Shown: one piece after another, positions 26,440-35,276 of the stretch
How positions within the stretch are numbered: the stretch's first letter is position 1
Layout: each line of letters starts with the position of its first letter
DNA from: Arsenophonus nilaparvatae
GTDB lineage: Bacteria; Pseudomonadota; Gammaproteobacteria; Enterobacterales; Enterobacteriaceae
Length of the DNA stretch: 64,000 nt
NCBI RefSeq assembly: GCF_000757905.1
Contig: NZ_JRLH01000016.1
Direction: 5' to 3' (one strand)
Notes under the pieces: generated by a model
Told to the model about the DNA's origin: nothing
The model's input: the letters and a program-made list of their open reading frames with translations, nothing else
Database searches by the model: none
Program-made: the position numbers and the translations under genes

Positions 26440-26556
26440 ATGAAAGTTCGTGCTTCAGTCAAGAAATTATGCCGTAACTGTAAAATCATTAGACGTGAAG
26501 GTATTGTTCGTGTGATTTGCAGCGTTGAACCAAGACATAAACAACGTCAAGGTTAA
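26440..26556 (+). CDS. rpmJ: 50S ribosomal protein bL36
   Basis: A 38-residue protein read by hand: MKVRASVKKLCRNCKIIRRE at the start and KQRQG at the end. It is the zinc-binding form, with ligands Cys11, Cys14, Cys27 and His33 all present. Last gene of the spc operon, after secY, with GGAGAG upstream. Confidence 0.97.
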   Translation: MKVRASVKKLCRNCKIIRREGIVRVICSVEPRHKQRQG

Positions 26557-26590
26557 GAAAAAGCATTTTTTTCTTGCAAAGTTGGGTTGA

Positions 26591-26619
26591 GCTGGCTAAA
26601 TTAGCCAGCGAAACTTTTT
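26591..26619 (+). terminator. Hairpin between rpmJ and rpsM
   Basis: GCTGGCTAA (26591-26599) and TTAGCCAGC (26601-26609) form a perfect inverted repeat, with CTTTTT at 26614-26619. Probable partial terminator at the spc/alpha boundary. Confidence 0.6.
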
Positions 26620-26636
26620 ATCTAAAAAAATGTATA

Positions 26637-26716
26637 GCTGTTTGAGTATCCTGAAAGCGGGCTTTTCAGCACAGTTATGCAGTATTTAACTTTAGGAGTG
26701 CATAGTGGCCCGTATA
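26637..26716 (+). ncRNA. Alpha operon leader (S4-binding pseudoknot, alpha_RBS)
   Basis: The segment with GAGTATCCTGAAAGCGGGCT, TTTCAGCA and TTAGGAGTGCATAGTGGCC closely follows the E. coli alpha-operon leader that folds into a nested pseudoknot. S4 binds it and traps the ribosome at the rpsM GTG start, repressing the operon. Confidence 0.85.
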
Positions 26717-27058
26717 GCAGGCATTAACATTCCTGATCAACATACCGTAATCGCATTAACATCGATTTACGGCATCGGCAAAACTCGCTCACAGTCAATC
26801 TGTGCAGCAACTGGTATTGCTGAGCATGTTAAGATCAGTGAGCTGTCTGAAGAGCAAATCGACAAGTTACGTGACGAAGTTGCTAAATACATTGTTGAAG
26901 GTGATTTGCGTCGTGAAGTTACCCTAAGCATCAAGCGCTTAATGGATCTTGGTTGTTATCGTGGTTTACGTCACCGCCGTGGTCTTCCTGTGCGTGGTCA
27001 ACGTACTAAGACTAATGCGCGTACCCGTAAGGGCCCGCGTAAGCCGATCAAGAAATAG
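26705..27058 (+). CDS. rpsM: 30S ribosomal protein uS13
   Basis: A 117-residue head protein (E. coli 118) contacting 50S bridges and P-site tRNA. The start is GTG at 26705 within the pseudoknot leader, as in E. coli; TAGGAG lies upstream. The RGLRHRRGLPVRGQRTKTNA block is fully conserved. Confidence 0.99.
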   Translation: MARIAGINIPDQHTVIALTSIYGIGKTRSQSICAATGIAEHVKISELSEEQIDKLRDEVAKYIVEGDLRREVTLSIKRLMDLGCYRGLRHRRGLPVRGQRTKTNARTRKGPRKPIKK

Positions 27059-27073
27059 TCGGGGTATTAAATA

Positions 27074-27463
27074 ATGGCAAAAGCACCTATTCGTGCACGT
27101 AAGCGTGTAAGAAAACAAGTTTCAGACGGTGTGGCTCATATCCATGCTTCTTTTAACAACACAATTGTTACCATTACTGATCGTCAAGGTAATGCATTGG
27201 GTTGGGCAACCGCAGGTGGTTCTGGTTTTCGTGGTTCTCGTAAGTCTACTCCGTTTGCCGCTCAAGTTGCAGCAGAACGTTGTGCTGAGGCAGTGAAAGA
27301 GTACGGAATCAAAAACTTAGAAGTTATGGTTAAAGGACCTGGTCCTGGCCGTGAGTCAACTATCCGTGCGTTAAATGCGGCTGGTTTCCGCATTACTAAC
27401 ATTACTGATGTGACTCCGATCCCTCATAACGGTTGTCGTCCACCGAAGAAACGTCGTGTTTAA
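27074..27463 (+). CDS. rpsK: 30S ribosomal protein uS11
   Basis: A 129-residue platform protein, E. coli length, near the E site. The C-terminus [15 protein letters not shown] contains the Asn that forms isoaspartate in E. coli. Second gene of the alpha operon, 15 bp after rpsM. Confidence 0.99.
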
Positions 27464-27498
27464 TTACGTTGCGTTTTTAGGATTGTTGGAGAAAGAAA

Positions 27499-28119
27499 AT
27501 GGCTAGATATTTGGGTCCTAAGCTCAAGCTGAGCCGTCGCGAGGGTACAGATCTTTTTCTTAAGTCTGGCGTTCGCGCGATTGACACCAAGTGTAAATTA
27601 GAACAGGCACCAGGACAGCATGGCGCACGTAAACCGCGTCTATCTGATTATGGTGTTCAGTTACGTGAGAAACAAAAAGTTCGTCGTATTTACGGTGTTC
27701 TAGAACGTCAATTCCGTAACTATTATAAAGAAGCAACACGGTTGAAAGGTAATACGGGTGAAAATTTGCTCAATTTGCTTGAAGGTCGTTTAGACAATAC
27801 TGTTTATCGTATGGGCTTTGGCGCAACACGCGCGGAAGCACGTCAGATGGTTAGCCATAAAGCTATCATGGTAAATGGTCAAGTCGTTAATATTGCTTCT
27901 TATCAGGTTTCCCCGAATGACGTTATCAGCGTTCGTGAAAAAGCAAAAAAACAGTCTCGTATTAAGGCTGCTTTAGAACTTGCTGAACAGCGTGAGAAGC
28001 CAAATTGGCTGGAGGTTGATGCGGTTAAGATGGAAGGTGTGTTCAAACGTATTCCTGAACGTACTGATCTGTCTGCTGACATTAACGAACACCTGATCGT
28101 CGAGCTTTACTCTAAGTAA
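27499..28119 (+). CDS. rpsD: 30S ribosomal protein uS4
   Basis: A 206-residue primary assembly protein, E. coli length, and translational repressor of the alpha operon; it also acts as an antitermination factor on rrn transcripts. The S4 RNA-binding domain is at about 95-155 (RLDNTVYRMGF, REKAKKQSRIK). TTGGAG precedes the ATG. Confidence 0.99.
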   Translation: MARYLGPKLKLSRREGTDLFLKSGVRAIDTKCKLEQAPGQHGARKPRLSDYGVQLREKQKVRRIYGVLERQFRNYYKEATRLKGNTGENLLNLLEGRLDNTVYRMGFGATRAEARQMVSHKAIMVNGQVVNIASYQVSPNDVISVREKAKKQSRIKAALELAEQREKPNWLEVDAVKMEGVFKRIPERTDLSADINEHLIVELYSK

Positions 28120-28144
28120 AGCTTAGTACCAAAGAGAGGACACA

Positions 28145-29134
28145 ATGCAGGGTTCTGTGACAGAGTTTCTTAAACCGCGCCTGGTTGATATCGAGCAAAT
28201 TAGTTCGACGCACGCTAAGGTAACCCTTGAACCGTTAGAACGTGGCTTTGGCCATACTCTTGGTAACGCACTACGCCGTATTTTGCTTTCGTCTATGCCG
28301 GGTTGTGCTGTGACCGAGGTTAAAATTGATGGTGTACTGCATGAGTACAGCACTAAAGAAGGTGTGCAGGAAGATATCCTGGAGATTCTCCTTAACCTGA
28401 AAGGGCTGGCGGTAAAAGTTCACGGTAAAGATGAAGTTATTCTGACCTTGAATAAATCTGGAATTGGCCCTGTGACTGCCGCCGATATCACCCCTAATGA
28501 TGATATCGAAATCGTCAAGCCGCAACATGTTATCTGCCATCTAACTGATGAAAGCGCTGCTATTAATATGCGTATTAAAGTACAGCGTGGTCGTGGATAT
28601 GTGCCGGCTTCTGCCCGTATTCATTCGGAAGAAGATGAGCGCCCAATCGGTCGTTTATTAGTTGATGCATGCTATAGCCCTGTAGAGCGTATTGCCTACA
28701 ATGTTGAAGCGACGCGTGTAGAACAACGCACTGATTTGGATAAGCTGGTTATCGAGATGGAAACTAACGGCACAATCGATCCAGAAGAGGCGATTCGTCG
28801 AGCAGCAACTATCTTGGCTGAACAACTCGAAGCTTTCGTTGATTTACGCGATGTTGCTAAGGTTGAAGTTAAAGATGAGAAGCCAGAGTTTGATCCGATT
28901 CTGCTGCGCGCAGTTGACGATCTGGAATTGACTGTCCGCTCTGCTAACTGTTTAAAAGCAGAAGCTATCCACTACATCGGTGATTTGGTTCAGCGCACTG
29001 AAGTTGAGTTGCTTAAAACGCCTAATCTTGGTAAAAAATCACTTACTGAAATTAAGGATGTTTTGGCATCAAGAGGTTTATCGCTAGGCATGCGTCTAGA
29101 AAATTGGCCTCCAGCAAGTATTGCTGATGAATGA
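28145..29134 (+). CDS. rpoA: RNA polymerase alpha subunit
   Basis: A 329-residue protein, same length as E. coli. The N-terminal domain (1-235) dimerises and nucleates RNA polymerase (GFGHTLGNALRRILLSSMPG). A linker leads to the C-terminal domain (about 250-329; RSANCLKAE, NLGKKSLTEI) that binds UP elements and activators. AGAGGA precedes the ATG. Its partners beta and beta-prime are at 53312-61682. Confidence 0.99.
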   Translation: MQGSVTEFLKPRLVDIEQISSTHAKVTLEPLERGFGHTLGNALRRILLSSMPGCAVTEVKIDGVLHEYSTKEGVQEDILEILLNLKGLAVKVHGKDEVILTLNKSGIGPVTAADITPNDDIEIVKPQHVICHLTDESAAINMRIKVQRGRGYVPASARIHSEEDERPIGRLLVDACYSPVERIAYNVEATRVEQRTDLDKLVIEMETNGTIDPEEAIRRAATILAEQLEAFVDLRDVAKVEVKDEKPEFDPILLRAVDDLELTVRSANCLKAEAIHYIGDLVQRTEVELLKTPNLGKKSLTEIKDVLASRGLSLGMRLENWPPASIADE

Positions 29135-29171
29135 GATCACAGGTTAAGGTTTTACTGAGAAGGATAAGGTC

Positions 29172-29561
29172 ATGCGCCATCGTAAGAGTGGTCGTCAATT
29201 GAACCGCAATAGTAGCCATCGCCAAGCTATGTTTCGTAACATGGCTGGCTCTTTAGTTCGTCATGAGATTATCAAGACAACTTTACCAAAGGCGAAAGAG
29301 TTGCGCCGTGTCGTTGAGCCACTGATTACTCTTGCCAAGACCGACAGCGTAGCTAATCGTCGTCTGGCATTTGCCCGTACTCGTGATAATGAGATCGTGG
29401 CAAAATTATTTAATGAACTTGGACCGCGTTTCGCGACCCGTGCAGGTGGTTATACTCGTATTATGAAGTGTGGCTTCCGTGCAGGTGACAATGCGCCGAT
29501 GGCTTACATCGAGCTTGTTGATCGTACTGTTGAGTCTCAAGCAGAAGTAACTGCAGAATAA
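29172..29561 (+). CDS. rplQ: 50S ribosomal protein bL17
   Basis: A 129-residue protein (E. coli 127) near the exit tunnel. MRHRKSGRQLNRNSSHRQAM is the family start. Last gene of the alpha operon; a strong terminator follows. Confidence 0.99.
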   Translation: MRHRKSGRQLNRNSSHRQAMFRNMAGSLVRHEIIKTTLPKAKELRRVVEPLITLAKTDSVANRRLAFARTRDNEIVAKLFNELGPRFATRAGGYTRIMKCGFRAGDNAPMAYIELVDRTVESQAEVTAE

Positions 29562-29575
29562 ATTTGCAATTACAT

Positions 29576-29603
29576 AAAAAACCGGGATTAATTCCGGTTT
29601 TTT
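29576..29603 (+). terminator. Alpha operon terminator
   Basis: AAAAAACCGG (29576-29585) pairs with CCGGTTTTTT (29594-29603) around an 8-nt loop: a classical A-stem-T intrinsic terminator after rplQ, possibly working in both directions. Confidence 0.92.
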
Positions 29604-29683
29604 ATTATCTAAAAATTAACTTTTTGTCATTTCATAGTTTGCTATCATAGTGGATAATATTTATACATATATAAGAGGTGGTT

Positions 29684-30097
29684 ATGTATCATATAGGTAA
29701 ATTAGCTAAGTTAGCAGATGTTACAACCGATACAATTCGTTTCTATGAAAAACAAGGGCTAATGGAACGTCCTAATCGTACAGAAAGTGGTTATCGTCTT
29801 TATAGCAAAAAAGATTTACAACGTTTACGTTTTATTCGTTATGCTAAGCAGTTAGGCTTTACTTTGGAATCTATTTCAGAATTATTGTCTATTCGCATTG
29901 ATCCTGCCCATCATACTTGCCAGGAGTCGAAAAATATTGTAGATGCTCGCTTGCAGGAGATTGAAATTAAAATTATAGAGATGGAGAGAATGAGAAATTC
30001 ATTAAAAATGCTTAGTGCGGCTTGTTGTGGTAGTAAACATGTTAGTACTGGATGTTCAATTTTAGAGATCCTTGAACAAGGCGCCAGTAAACATTAA
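29684..30097 (+). CDS. zntR: ZntR, MerR-family zinc-responsive activator
   Basis: A 137-residue protein (E. coli 141). The MerR winged helix is at residues 2-70 (YHIGKLAKLADVTTDTIRFY), followed by the dimerisation helix and metal loop. All E. coli ZntR zinc ligands are present at the same numbers: Cys79, Cys114, Cys115, His119 and Cys124. It activates the zinc exporter gene zntA by DNA distortion. I place the start at ATG 29684, preceded by AGAGG; a GTG two codons earlier is less likely. It keeps the E. coli position after rplQ, without yhdN. Confidence 0.94.
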   Translation: MYHIGKLAKLADVTTDTIRFYEKQGLMERPNRTESGYRLYSKKDLQRLRFIRYAKQLGFTLESISELLSIRIDPAHHTCQESKNIVDARLQEIEIKIIEMERMRNSLKMLSAACCGSKHVSTGCSILEILEQGASKH

Positions 30098-30173
30098 ATG
30101 ATATGTCCGTTTTGGATGAAATAAAATTTTATAGATGTTTATTTAAAAAGTCATTGATATTGGAGAATTTGGT

Positions 30174-30374
30174 ATGGCAAATTATCAGCATAAACGAGGC
30201 CTTATAAAGAAGAGTGCAGTAGAGGCGATACTGTATGATCCTCTATTTAGGCAACGAATTGAAAAAAATAAAAAAGGAAAAGGGAGTTATCGAAGAAAAA
30301 TGAAACATAGTAAAGAGCAAACGAGTGGGTTAGTAATGCTTAATTTTAAAAATTTATTATTACTAACCCACTAG
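30174..30374 (+). CDS. arfA: ArfA, alternative ribosome-rescue factor
   Basis: A 66-residue protein (E. coli gene 72 codons). The conserved N-terminal half, with YQHKRG, DPLFRQR and KNKKGKGSYRRK, enters the empty mRNA channel and recruits RF2 to stalled ribosomes. The last third (about 50-66) is not conserved and is encoded by a perfect 14-bp hairpin. In E. coli such a hairpin makes the transcript end before the stop codon, so tmRNA destroys ArfA unless trans-translation fails. The same feedback is expected here. GGAG lies upstream of the ATG. Confidence 0.93.
   Translation: MANYQHKRGLIKKSAVEAILYDPLFRQRIEKNKKGKGSYRRKMKHSKEQTSGLVMLNFKNLLLLTH
30324..30372 (+). promoter_or_regulatory. arfA 3' hairpin (RNase III site/terminator inside the coding end)
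   Basis: AGTGGGTTAGTAAT (30324-30337) and ATTACTAACCCACT (30359-30372) are perfect 14-bp inverted arms. The distal arm runs into the TAG stop (30372-30374) and is followed by T-rich sequence. Cleavage or termination here yields a nonstop mRNA, the known basis of tmRNA control of ArfA in E. coli. Confidence 0.85.
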
Positions 30375-30380
30375 TTTTGA

Positions 30381-30781
30381 TTATTTTTGTTTTTTTAATA
30401 AATCACGAATTTCTGTTAATAATGTGACTTCTTTAGTTGGTGGTGCTGCTGGAGCTTCTTCTTTTTCGCGACGCAATTTATTTATAAGTTTTATCGCAAT
30501 AAAAATTGCTATAGCGATGATTAGAAAATCAAAAATATTTTGAATAAATACACCATATAATTCATAGTAACAGCAGGTATATTATCGTGGGCTTCCTTTA
30601 AGACAAGATGAAATTGCTTAAAATCAATACCGCCGATAAGTAATCCAAGGGGAGGCATAATAATATCTGCAACAAGAGAAGAAACAATTTTGCCAAATGC
30701 TGCACCAATAATAACACCCACAGCTAGATCAATAACGTTGCCTTTCATTGCAAATTCACGGAATTCTTTTAAAAAGCTCAT
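30381..30781 (-). pseudogene. mscL: mscL, mechanosensitive channel gene with a 2-bp frameshift
   Basis: MscL is a pentameric large-conductance channel that relieves hypo-osmotic shock. The frame starts at 30781 (MSFLKEFREFAMKGN) and reads 75 native residues, including TM1 (VIDLAVGVIIGAAFGKIV). It then shifts at an AT-AT dinucleotide (about 30554-30557) and stops after 11 foreign residues. Deleting one AT restores a 132-residue protein with TM2 (FDFLIIAIAIFIAIKLI) and the C-terminal helix ending TEIRDLLKKQK, finishing at TAA 30381-30383. The truncated product lacks TM2 and could not form a channel. A sequencing error would look the same. It is convergent with arfA, seven bases apart. Confidence 0.88.
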
Positions 30782-30870
30782 AGTCCCCTCACCGTTAATC
30801 AAAATAGAACGTAAAATTTTATAAGAATATTTAAATTATAATATCTATTAATATATTTCTATCAAAATTT

Positions 30871-32247
30871 TTACAAAAAGAATGGGCTAGGTTGGAAGAT
30901 CTTTTCTACTTCAGGAACATGTTTTTTATCAGTAATGAACATAATGATGTGATCATCTTGTTCAATAATATGATAGCTATTTGCAATGATGACTTCATCA
31001 TCACGAACAATAGCACCGATAATTGTGCCTGGAGGAAGCTTTATTTCTGAAATTTTTCTACCAACAACTTTGGATGTGTTTTCATCACCGTGAGCAATAG
31101 CTTCTATCGCTTCAGCAACGCCTTTACGTAAGGATGAAACATTAATTATATCTGCTTTACGAACATGTCCTAATAAAGCGGAAATTGTTGCTTGTTGAGG
31201 TGATATAGCGATATCAATGACTCCTCCTTGTACCAGATCAACATAAGCAGAACGTTGGATAAGAACCATCACTTTCTTTGCGCCCATTTTTTTGGCAAGC
31301 ATAGCTGACATAATATTAGCTTCATCATCATTAGTCAGTGCTATAAAAACATCTGTTTGCTCAATATGTTCTTCCGCTAAAAGCTCTTGATCTGAAGCAT
31401 CACCATAAAACACGATTGTATCATGTAATAGTTCTGCTAATTCGGTTGCTCTTTCTTGATCACGTTCTATTAATTTGACGCTGTAATCTTTTTCTAGCTG
31501 TTTTGCTAGCCCTGCACCAACATTGCCACCACCAACTATCATAATTCGCTTGTAGGGTTTTTCCAGTCGTTGCAGTTCGCTCATTACAGCACGAATATGC
31601 TCAGTGGCTACAACAAAGAAGATTTCATCTCCTGCCTCAATAATAGTGGATCCCTGTGGTCGAATGGGTCTATCTTGGCGAAATATAGCAGCAATTCGGG
31701 TATCAATATGGGGTAAATGTTCGCGTAAATTTAAGAGGGAATTTCCTACTAATGAACCTCCATAGTAGGCTTTTGCAGCAACAATACTTACTTTACCACT
31801 GGCGAAGTTAACAACCTGAAGTGCACCAGGATATTGGATTAATTTATAAATATAATCAATGACAAGCTGCTCTGGAGAAATAAGATAATCAATCGGTATG
31901 TGATCAGGGGTAAAAAGTTTTTCAGTTTCTTTGATATATTCAGATGCGCGTATTCTAGCAACTTTATTTGGCGTATTAAAAAGAGAATAAGCAATTTGGC
32001 ATGCAATCATATTAGTTTCATCTGAATTTGTCACAGCGACTAACATATCAGCATCTTCAGCACCGGCTTCCCTTAGGATCCTAGGGTATGAGCCATGCCC
32101 ACTGACAACTCTTAGGTCGAATTTATCTTGTAGCTGGCGCAAACGTTCAGTATTAGTATCAACGATAGTGATATCGTTGTTTTCATCAACTAAATTTTCT
32201 GCAAGTGTTCCACCAACTTGTCCTGCACCTAATATGATAATTTTCAT
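30871..32247 (-). CDS. trkA: TrkA, potassium uptake regulatory subunit
   Basis: A 458-residue cytoplasmic protein, E. coli length, gating the TrkG/TrkH channels. It has two tandem RCK units, each with a Rossmann NAD-binding motif: MKIIILGAGQVGGTLAENL at the N-terminus and IMIVGGGNVGAGLAKQL near residue 234, each followed by a TrkA-C lobe. It follows rsmB in the def-fmt-rsmB-trkA run on this strand. Confidence 0.97.
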   Translation of the reverse strand: MKIIILGAGQVGGTLAENLVDENNDITIVDTNTERLRQLQDKFDLRVVSGHGSYPRILREAGAEDADMLVAVTNSDETNMIACQIAYSLFNTPNKVARIRASEYIKETEKLFTPDHIPIDYLISPEQLVIDYIYKLIQYPGALQVVNFASGKVSIVAAKAYYGGSLVGNSLLNLREHLPHIDTRIAAIFRQDRPIRPQGSTIIEAGDEIFFVVATEHIRAVMSELQRLEKPYKRIMIVGGGNVGAGLAKQLEKDYSVKLIERDQERATELAELLHDTIVFYGDASDQELLAEEHIEQTDVFIALTNDDEANIMSAMLAKKMGAKKVMVLIQRSAYVDLVQGGVIDIAISPQQATISALLGHVRKADIINVSSLRKGVAEAIEAIAHGDENTSKVVGRKISEIKLPPGTIIGAIVRDDEVIIANSYHIIEQDDHIIMFITDKKHVPEVEKIFQPSPFFL

Positions 32248-32296
32248 TATATTTTTATCTTACTGCCAGATTGAGTATTTATTCAAAATAGTAGTG

Positions 32297-33577
32297 TTAA
32301 TTTTTTATCAGAGAAGCATAAAAGAAACCGTCTCCTCCACGTTGAGTTGGTAATATTTGTTGGCCTAGTTCCATATTGTTATTTAAAGATGCTTCAGGAT
32401 GATGAAAAAGAAATTTCTGTATTTGTTCTTTGTTTTCATCCGGTAAAATTGAGCAAGTTGCATAAACCAGGATGCCATTGGTTTTTAAATAAGGCCAGAT
32501 AGCTTCTAGAATTTCATATTGTAATTTAACTAACTGCTGGATATCAGTCGGTTTTCTTAACCATTTTATATCCGGATGCCTACGAATTACACCTGTCGCA
32601 GAGCAAGGTGCATCTAGCAATATACGATCAAATTTCGCACCCGATGTCCATTCTAGTGGTCTACGTCCATCACCAACAATAACTCTTGCATGTAATTTTA
32701 GTCGATTAAGATTTTCTTGGATACGTTTTATTCGTAGTTCATCAATATCAACCGCTAAAACATCAGCTTTGGGAGCAAGTTCTAGTATATAAGTTGTTTT
32801 ACCACCTGGAGCTGCGCAAAGGTCAAGGATATATTCACCATTTTTAGGTGCTAGTAATTCAACGCATTGTTGAGCAGATAAATCTTGAATTGTTACCCAA
32901 CCTTGGTCAAAGCCTGGTAATTGGTTAACCGCACACGGTTTTTGTAATTTGATAGCGAATTTACTGTCTTTGCTTAAACTGGCCTCTATACCTGCTTGCT
33001 GTAATAGTATTAGATAATCGTGAGTAGAATGATACAATTGATTTACTCTTAGCCACATAGGTGGTTTTAGGTTATTGGCCTCAAGAATCTCTTCCCACTG
33101 AGCAGGATAAACTTGCTGAATTTTTTCTAATAGCCATTTAGGATGTAAATAATTGCTTTCATTATTATTGGCTTTTGCATTTAATGCTTGTTCTTGCCGT
33201 TGAAATTGTCTTAATACACCATTAATTAAGCCTTTTAGTTGAGGATGTTTCAGTGTGATAGCACCATCAACAGTTTCTGCTAGTGCGGCGTGTGGGGGAA
33301 TACGAGTAAAATGAAGTTGGTAAATTCCTACCATAATAAGATAATGAATAATGCGTTTTTTTCCCTTTAATGGTTTAGTTATTAATTGTTGAATAAACCA
33401 TTCCAATAAGGGTAACACTCTAAGTACACCAAAACTCAGTTCTTGTAAAAGAGCTTTATCTTTATCTGATATATTTTTTTGCCATTCGGGAAGTACAGTG
33501 CTTAATGATTGTTTTTGATCAATAACCTGGGCAATGACTTGGGCACAAATGCTTCTAAGGTTATATTTTTTATTCAT
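32297..33577 (-). CDS. rsmB: RsmB, 16S rRNA m5C967 methyltransferase
   Basis: A 426-residue protein (E. coli 429). An N-terminal NusB-like RNA-binding domain covers about 1-140. The SAM-binding motif LDLCAAPGGKTTYILEL is near residue 255. The two cysteines of the m5C mechanism are in DAPCSATG and YATCSILP. It methylates C967 of 16S rRNA; that nucleotide lies in the part missing from the 16S copy in this window. Located 25 bp or so after fmt in the same direction. Confidence 0.97.
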   Translation of the reverse strand: MNKKYNLRSICAQVIAQVIDQKQSLSTVLPEWQKNISDKDKALLQELSFGVLRVLPLLEWFIQQLITKPLKGKKRIIHYLIMVGIYQLHFTRIPPHAALAETVDGAITLKHPQLKGLINGVLRQFQRQEQALNAKANNNESNYLHPKWLLEKIQQVYPAQWEEILEANNLKPPMWLRVNQLYHSTHDYLILLQQAGIEASLSKDSKFAIKLQKPCAVNQLPGFDQGWVTIQDLSAQQCVELLAPKNGEYILDLCAAPGGKTTYILELAPKADVLAVDIDELRIKRIQENLNRLKLHARVIVGDGRRPLEWTSGAKFDRILLDAPCSATGVIRRHPDIKWLRKPTDIQQLVKLQYEILEAIWPYLKTNGILVYATCSILPDENKEQIQKFLFHHPEASLNNNMELGQQILPTQRGGDGFFYASLIKN

Positions 33578-33626
33578 GTTAAATATAATTACCCGCTAAT
33601 CATAAATGCAAACAAGAAATTTATTA

Positions 33627-34601
33627 CTAATTTGGTTGCAATGCTGAATTTATTATTCTGCCAGGAATAAACCATCCGTGACGAGAGTTTAGAAAATCAC
33701 TAGCTAACATTATTTTTTTACCGGCCGGTTGTATTTTTAAGATATTTAAAATACCTTTCGCGGTTGCCACTTTAATCCCTGTTTTATCGGCACTTAAAAT
33801 TGTTCCCGGTGGTGAAGCGTCAATTTCATGATCAATGACTTCGGCATACCAAACTTTAATAGGTTGATCTGCAACAATAAAATAACTTACTGGCCAAGGA
33901 TTGAATGCACGAATACATCGCTCAATTTCTTCAGCCGAAAGTGTCCAATCAATTAATGCTTCATCTTTACTCAGTTTTTCAGCATAGTTAGCGAATGTAT
34001 CATTTTGTTCTTCTGGTTTTGCTTGATCTGAAGTGAGTAAATCAAGAGTATGTAGGAGTGCAATAGGGCCTAGTTTTGCAAGTTTTTGATATAGGGTTGC
34101 GCTAGTATCTTTTAGTTCAATAGGGCAGCTAACTTTGTAAAGCATATCTCCGGTATCCAGACCAATATCCATTTGCATAATCGTAATACCGGTTTCTTTA
34201 TCACCAGCCCAAATTGAGCGTTGAATTGGCGCTGCACCTCTCCAGCGGGGTAGCAGTGAGCCATGAACATTCAGGCAGCCCATTGGTAGCATATTTAATA
34301 CAATTTCAGGTAAAATTAGGCCATATGCGACAACAACCATAACATCGGCATGCTGATTTTCAATCCAGCGCTGACTGTCTGCTGTTTTTAGAGTTGTTGG
34401 TTGAAAAATAGGAATATTATTTTCTTCGGCTAGCGTTTTTACTGGGCTTGATGCGAGTTTTCGCCCTCTTCCAGCTGGTTTATCAGGTTGTGTCAGAACG
34501 CCAACAATTTGATACTTATCCTTGATACCAAGTAATGCAGCTAAATGTTGTGCTGCAAAATCTGGGGTGCCGGCAAAAATGATTCGTAGACAGTCTGACA
34601 C
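33627..34601 (-). CDS. fmt: Methionyl-tRNA formyltransferase
   Basis: A 324-residue enzyme (E. coli 315) that formylates initiator Met-tRNA using 10-formyl-THF. The N-terminal Rossmann domain holds FAGTPDFAAQHLAAL. The catalytic Asn-His-Asp set is visible in NVHGSLLPRWRGAAPIQ and MDIGLDTGDM. The C-terminal OB-fold tRNA domain starts near residue 205. It is paired with def, which removes the formyl group after translation. A few extra C-terminal residues are present. Confidence 0.97.
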   Translation of the reverse strand: MSDCLRIIFAGTPDFAAQHLAALLGIKDKYQIVGVLTQPDKPAGRGRKLASSPVKTLAEENNIPIFQPTTLKTADSQRWIENQHADVMVVVAYGLILPEIVLNMLPMGCLNVHGSLLPRWRGAAPIQRSIWAGDKETGITIMQMDIGLDTGDMLYKVSCPIELKDTSATLYQKLAKLGPIALLHTLDLLTSDQAKPEEQNDTFANYAEKLSKDEALIDWTLSAEEIERCIRAFNPWPVSYFIVADQPIKVWYAEVIDHEIDASPPGTILSADKTGIKVATAKGILNILKIQPAGKKIMLASDFLNSRHGWFIPGRIINSALQPN

Positions 34602-34635
34602 GTAAAGATCCCTATATTATAAAATATGATAAATA

Positions 34636-35151
34636 TCATTTTGTTGTTTTAGCTTTTAGACGTTCAAGCTTTTCAATTTTCTGCCTAATGCGTTGGCGTT
34701 TTAATGCAGAAAGATAGTCAATAAATAATTTGCCATTTAGATGATCTATTTCATGTTGAATACAGATAGCAAGTAGATCATCAGTTTCTAATTCAAACTC
34801 TTTCCCATTGATATCTAAAGCTTTAATTTTGACCCATTTAGCACGAGATACAAATGCCCGTTGTTCCGGTACAGAAAGACAACCTTCTTCAATTCCAGTT
34901 TCACCAGCTGTTTCTAGGATAACAGGATTTATAAGTACCAATCTTTCATTACGAGATTCTGAAACGTCTATAACAATAATTCTTTGATGAATATTAACCT
35001 GTGTTGCGGCTAAACCAATACCTTCTTCTTCATACATCGTTTCAAACATATCATTCACGATACGTTGTATTTCGGCATCAACTTTTTTTACCGGTTCTGC
35101 AATTTTGCGAAGACGCTCATCTGGGTAATGTAATATATTTAATACTGACAT
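34636..35151 (-). CDS. def: Peptide deformylase
   Basis: A 171-residue metallohydrolase (E. coli 169) that removes N-formyl groups from nascent proteins at the tunnel exit. The three active-site motifs are present: GIGLAATQ, EEGCLSVP with the metal Cys, and QHEIDHLNG with the two metal His and catalytic Glu. First gene of the minus-strand operon; divergent from dprA. Confidence 0.98.
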   Translation of the reverse strand: MSVLNILHYPDERLRKIAEPVKKVDAEIQRIVNDMFETMYEEEGIGLAATQVNIHQRIIVIDVSESRNERLVLINPVILETAGETGIEEGCLSVPEQRAFVSRAKWVKIKALDINGKEFELETDDLLAICIQHEIDHLNGKLFIDYLSALKRQRIRQKIEKLERLKAKTTK

Positions 35152-35276
35152 AAATGTTTAAAGCTATATCCAAAAAGTGAAAGTTATTTAATACCTATTC
35201 TAGACATTTCTCATTATGATTGACAGTATTGGTTATAAATGGAACACACTTATTGCCAATTAAGTCTGGAAAGTAT

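Noticed and set aside
35220..35276. TTG-initiated N-terminal extension of DprA
   Set aside because: The added residues lack homology, and a good ribosome site precedes the ATG at 35277.
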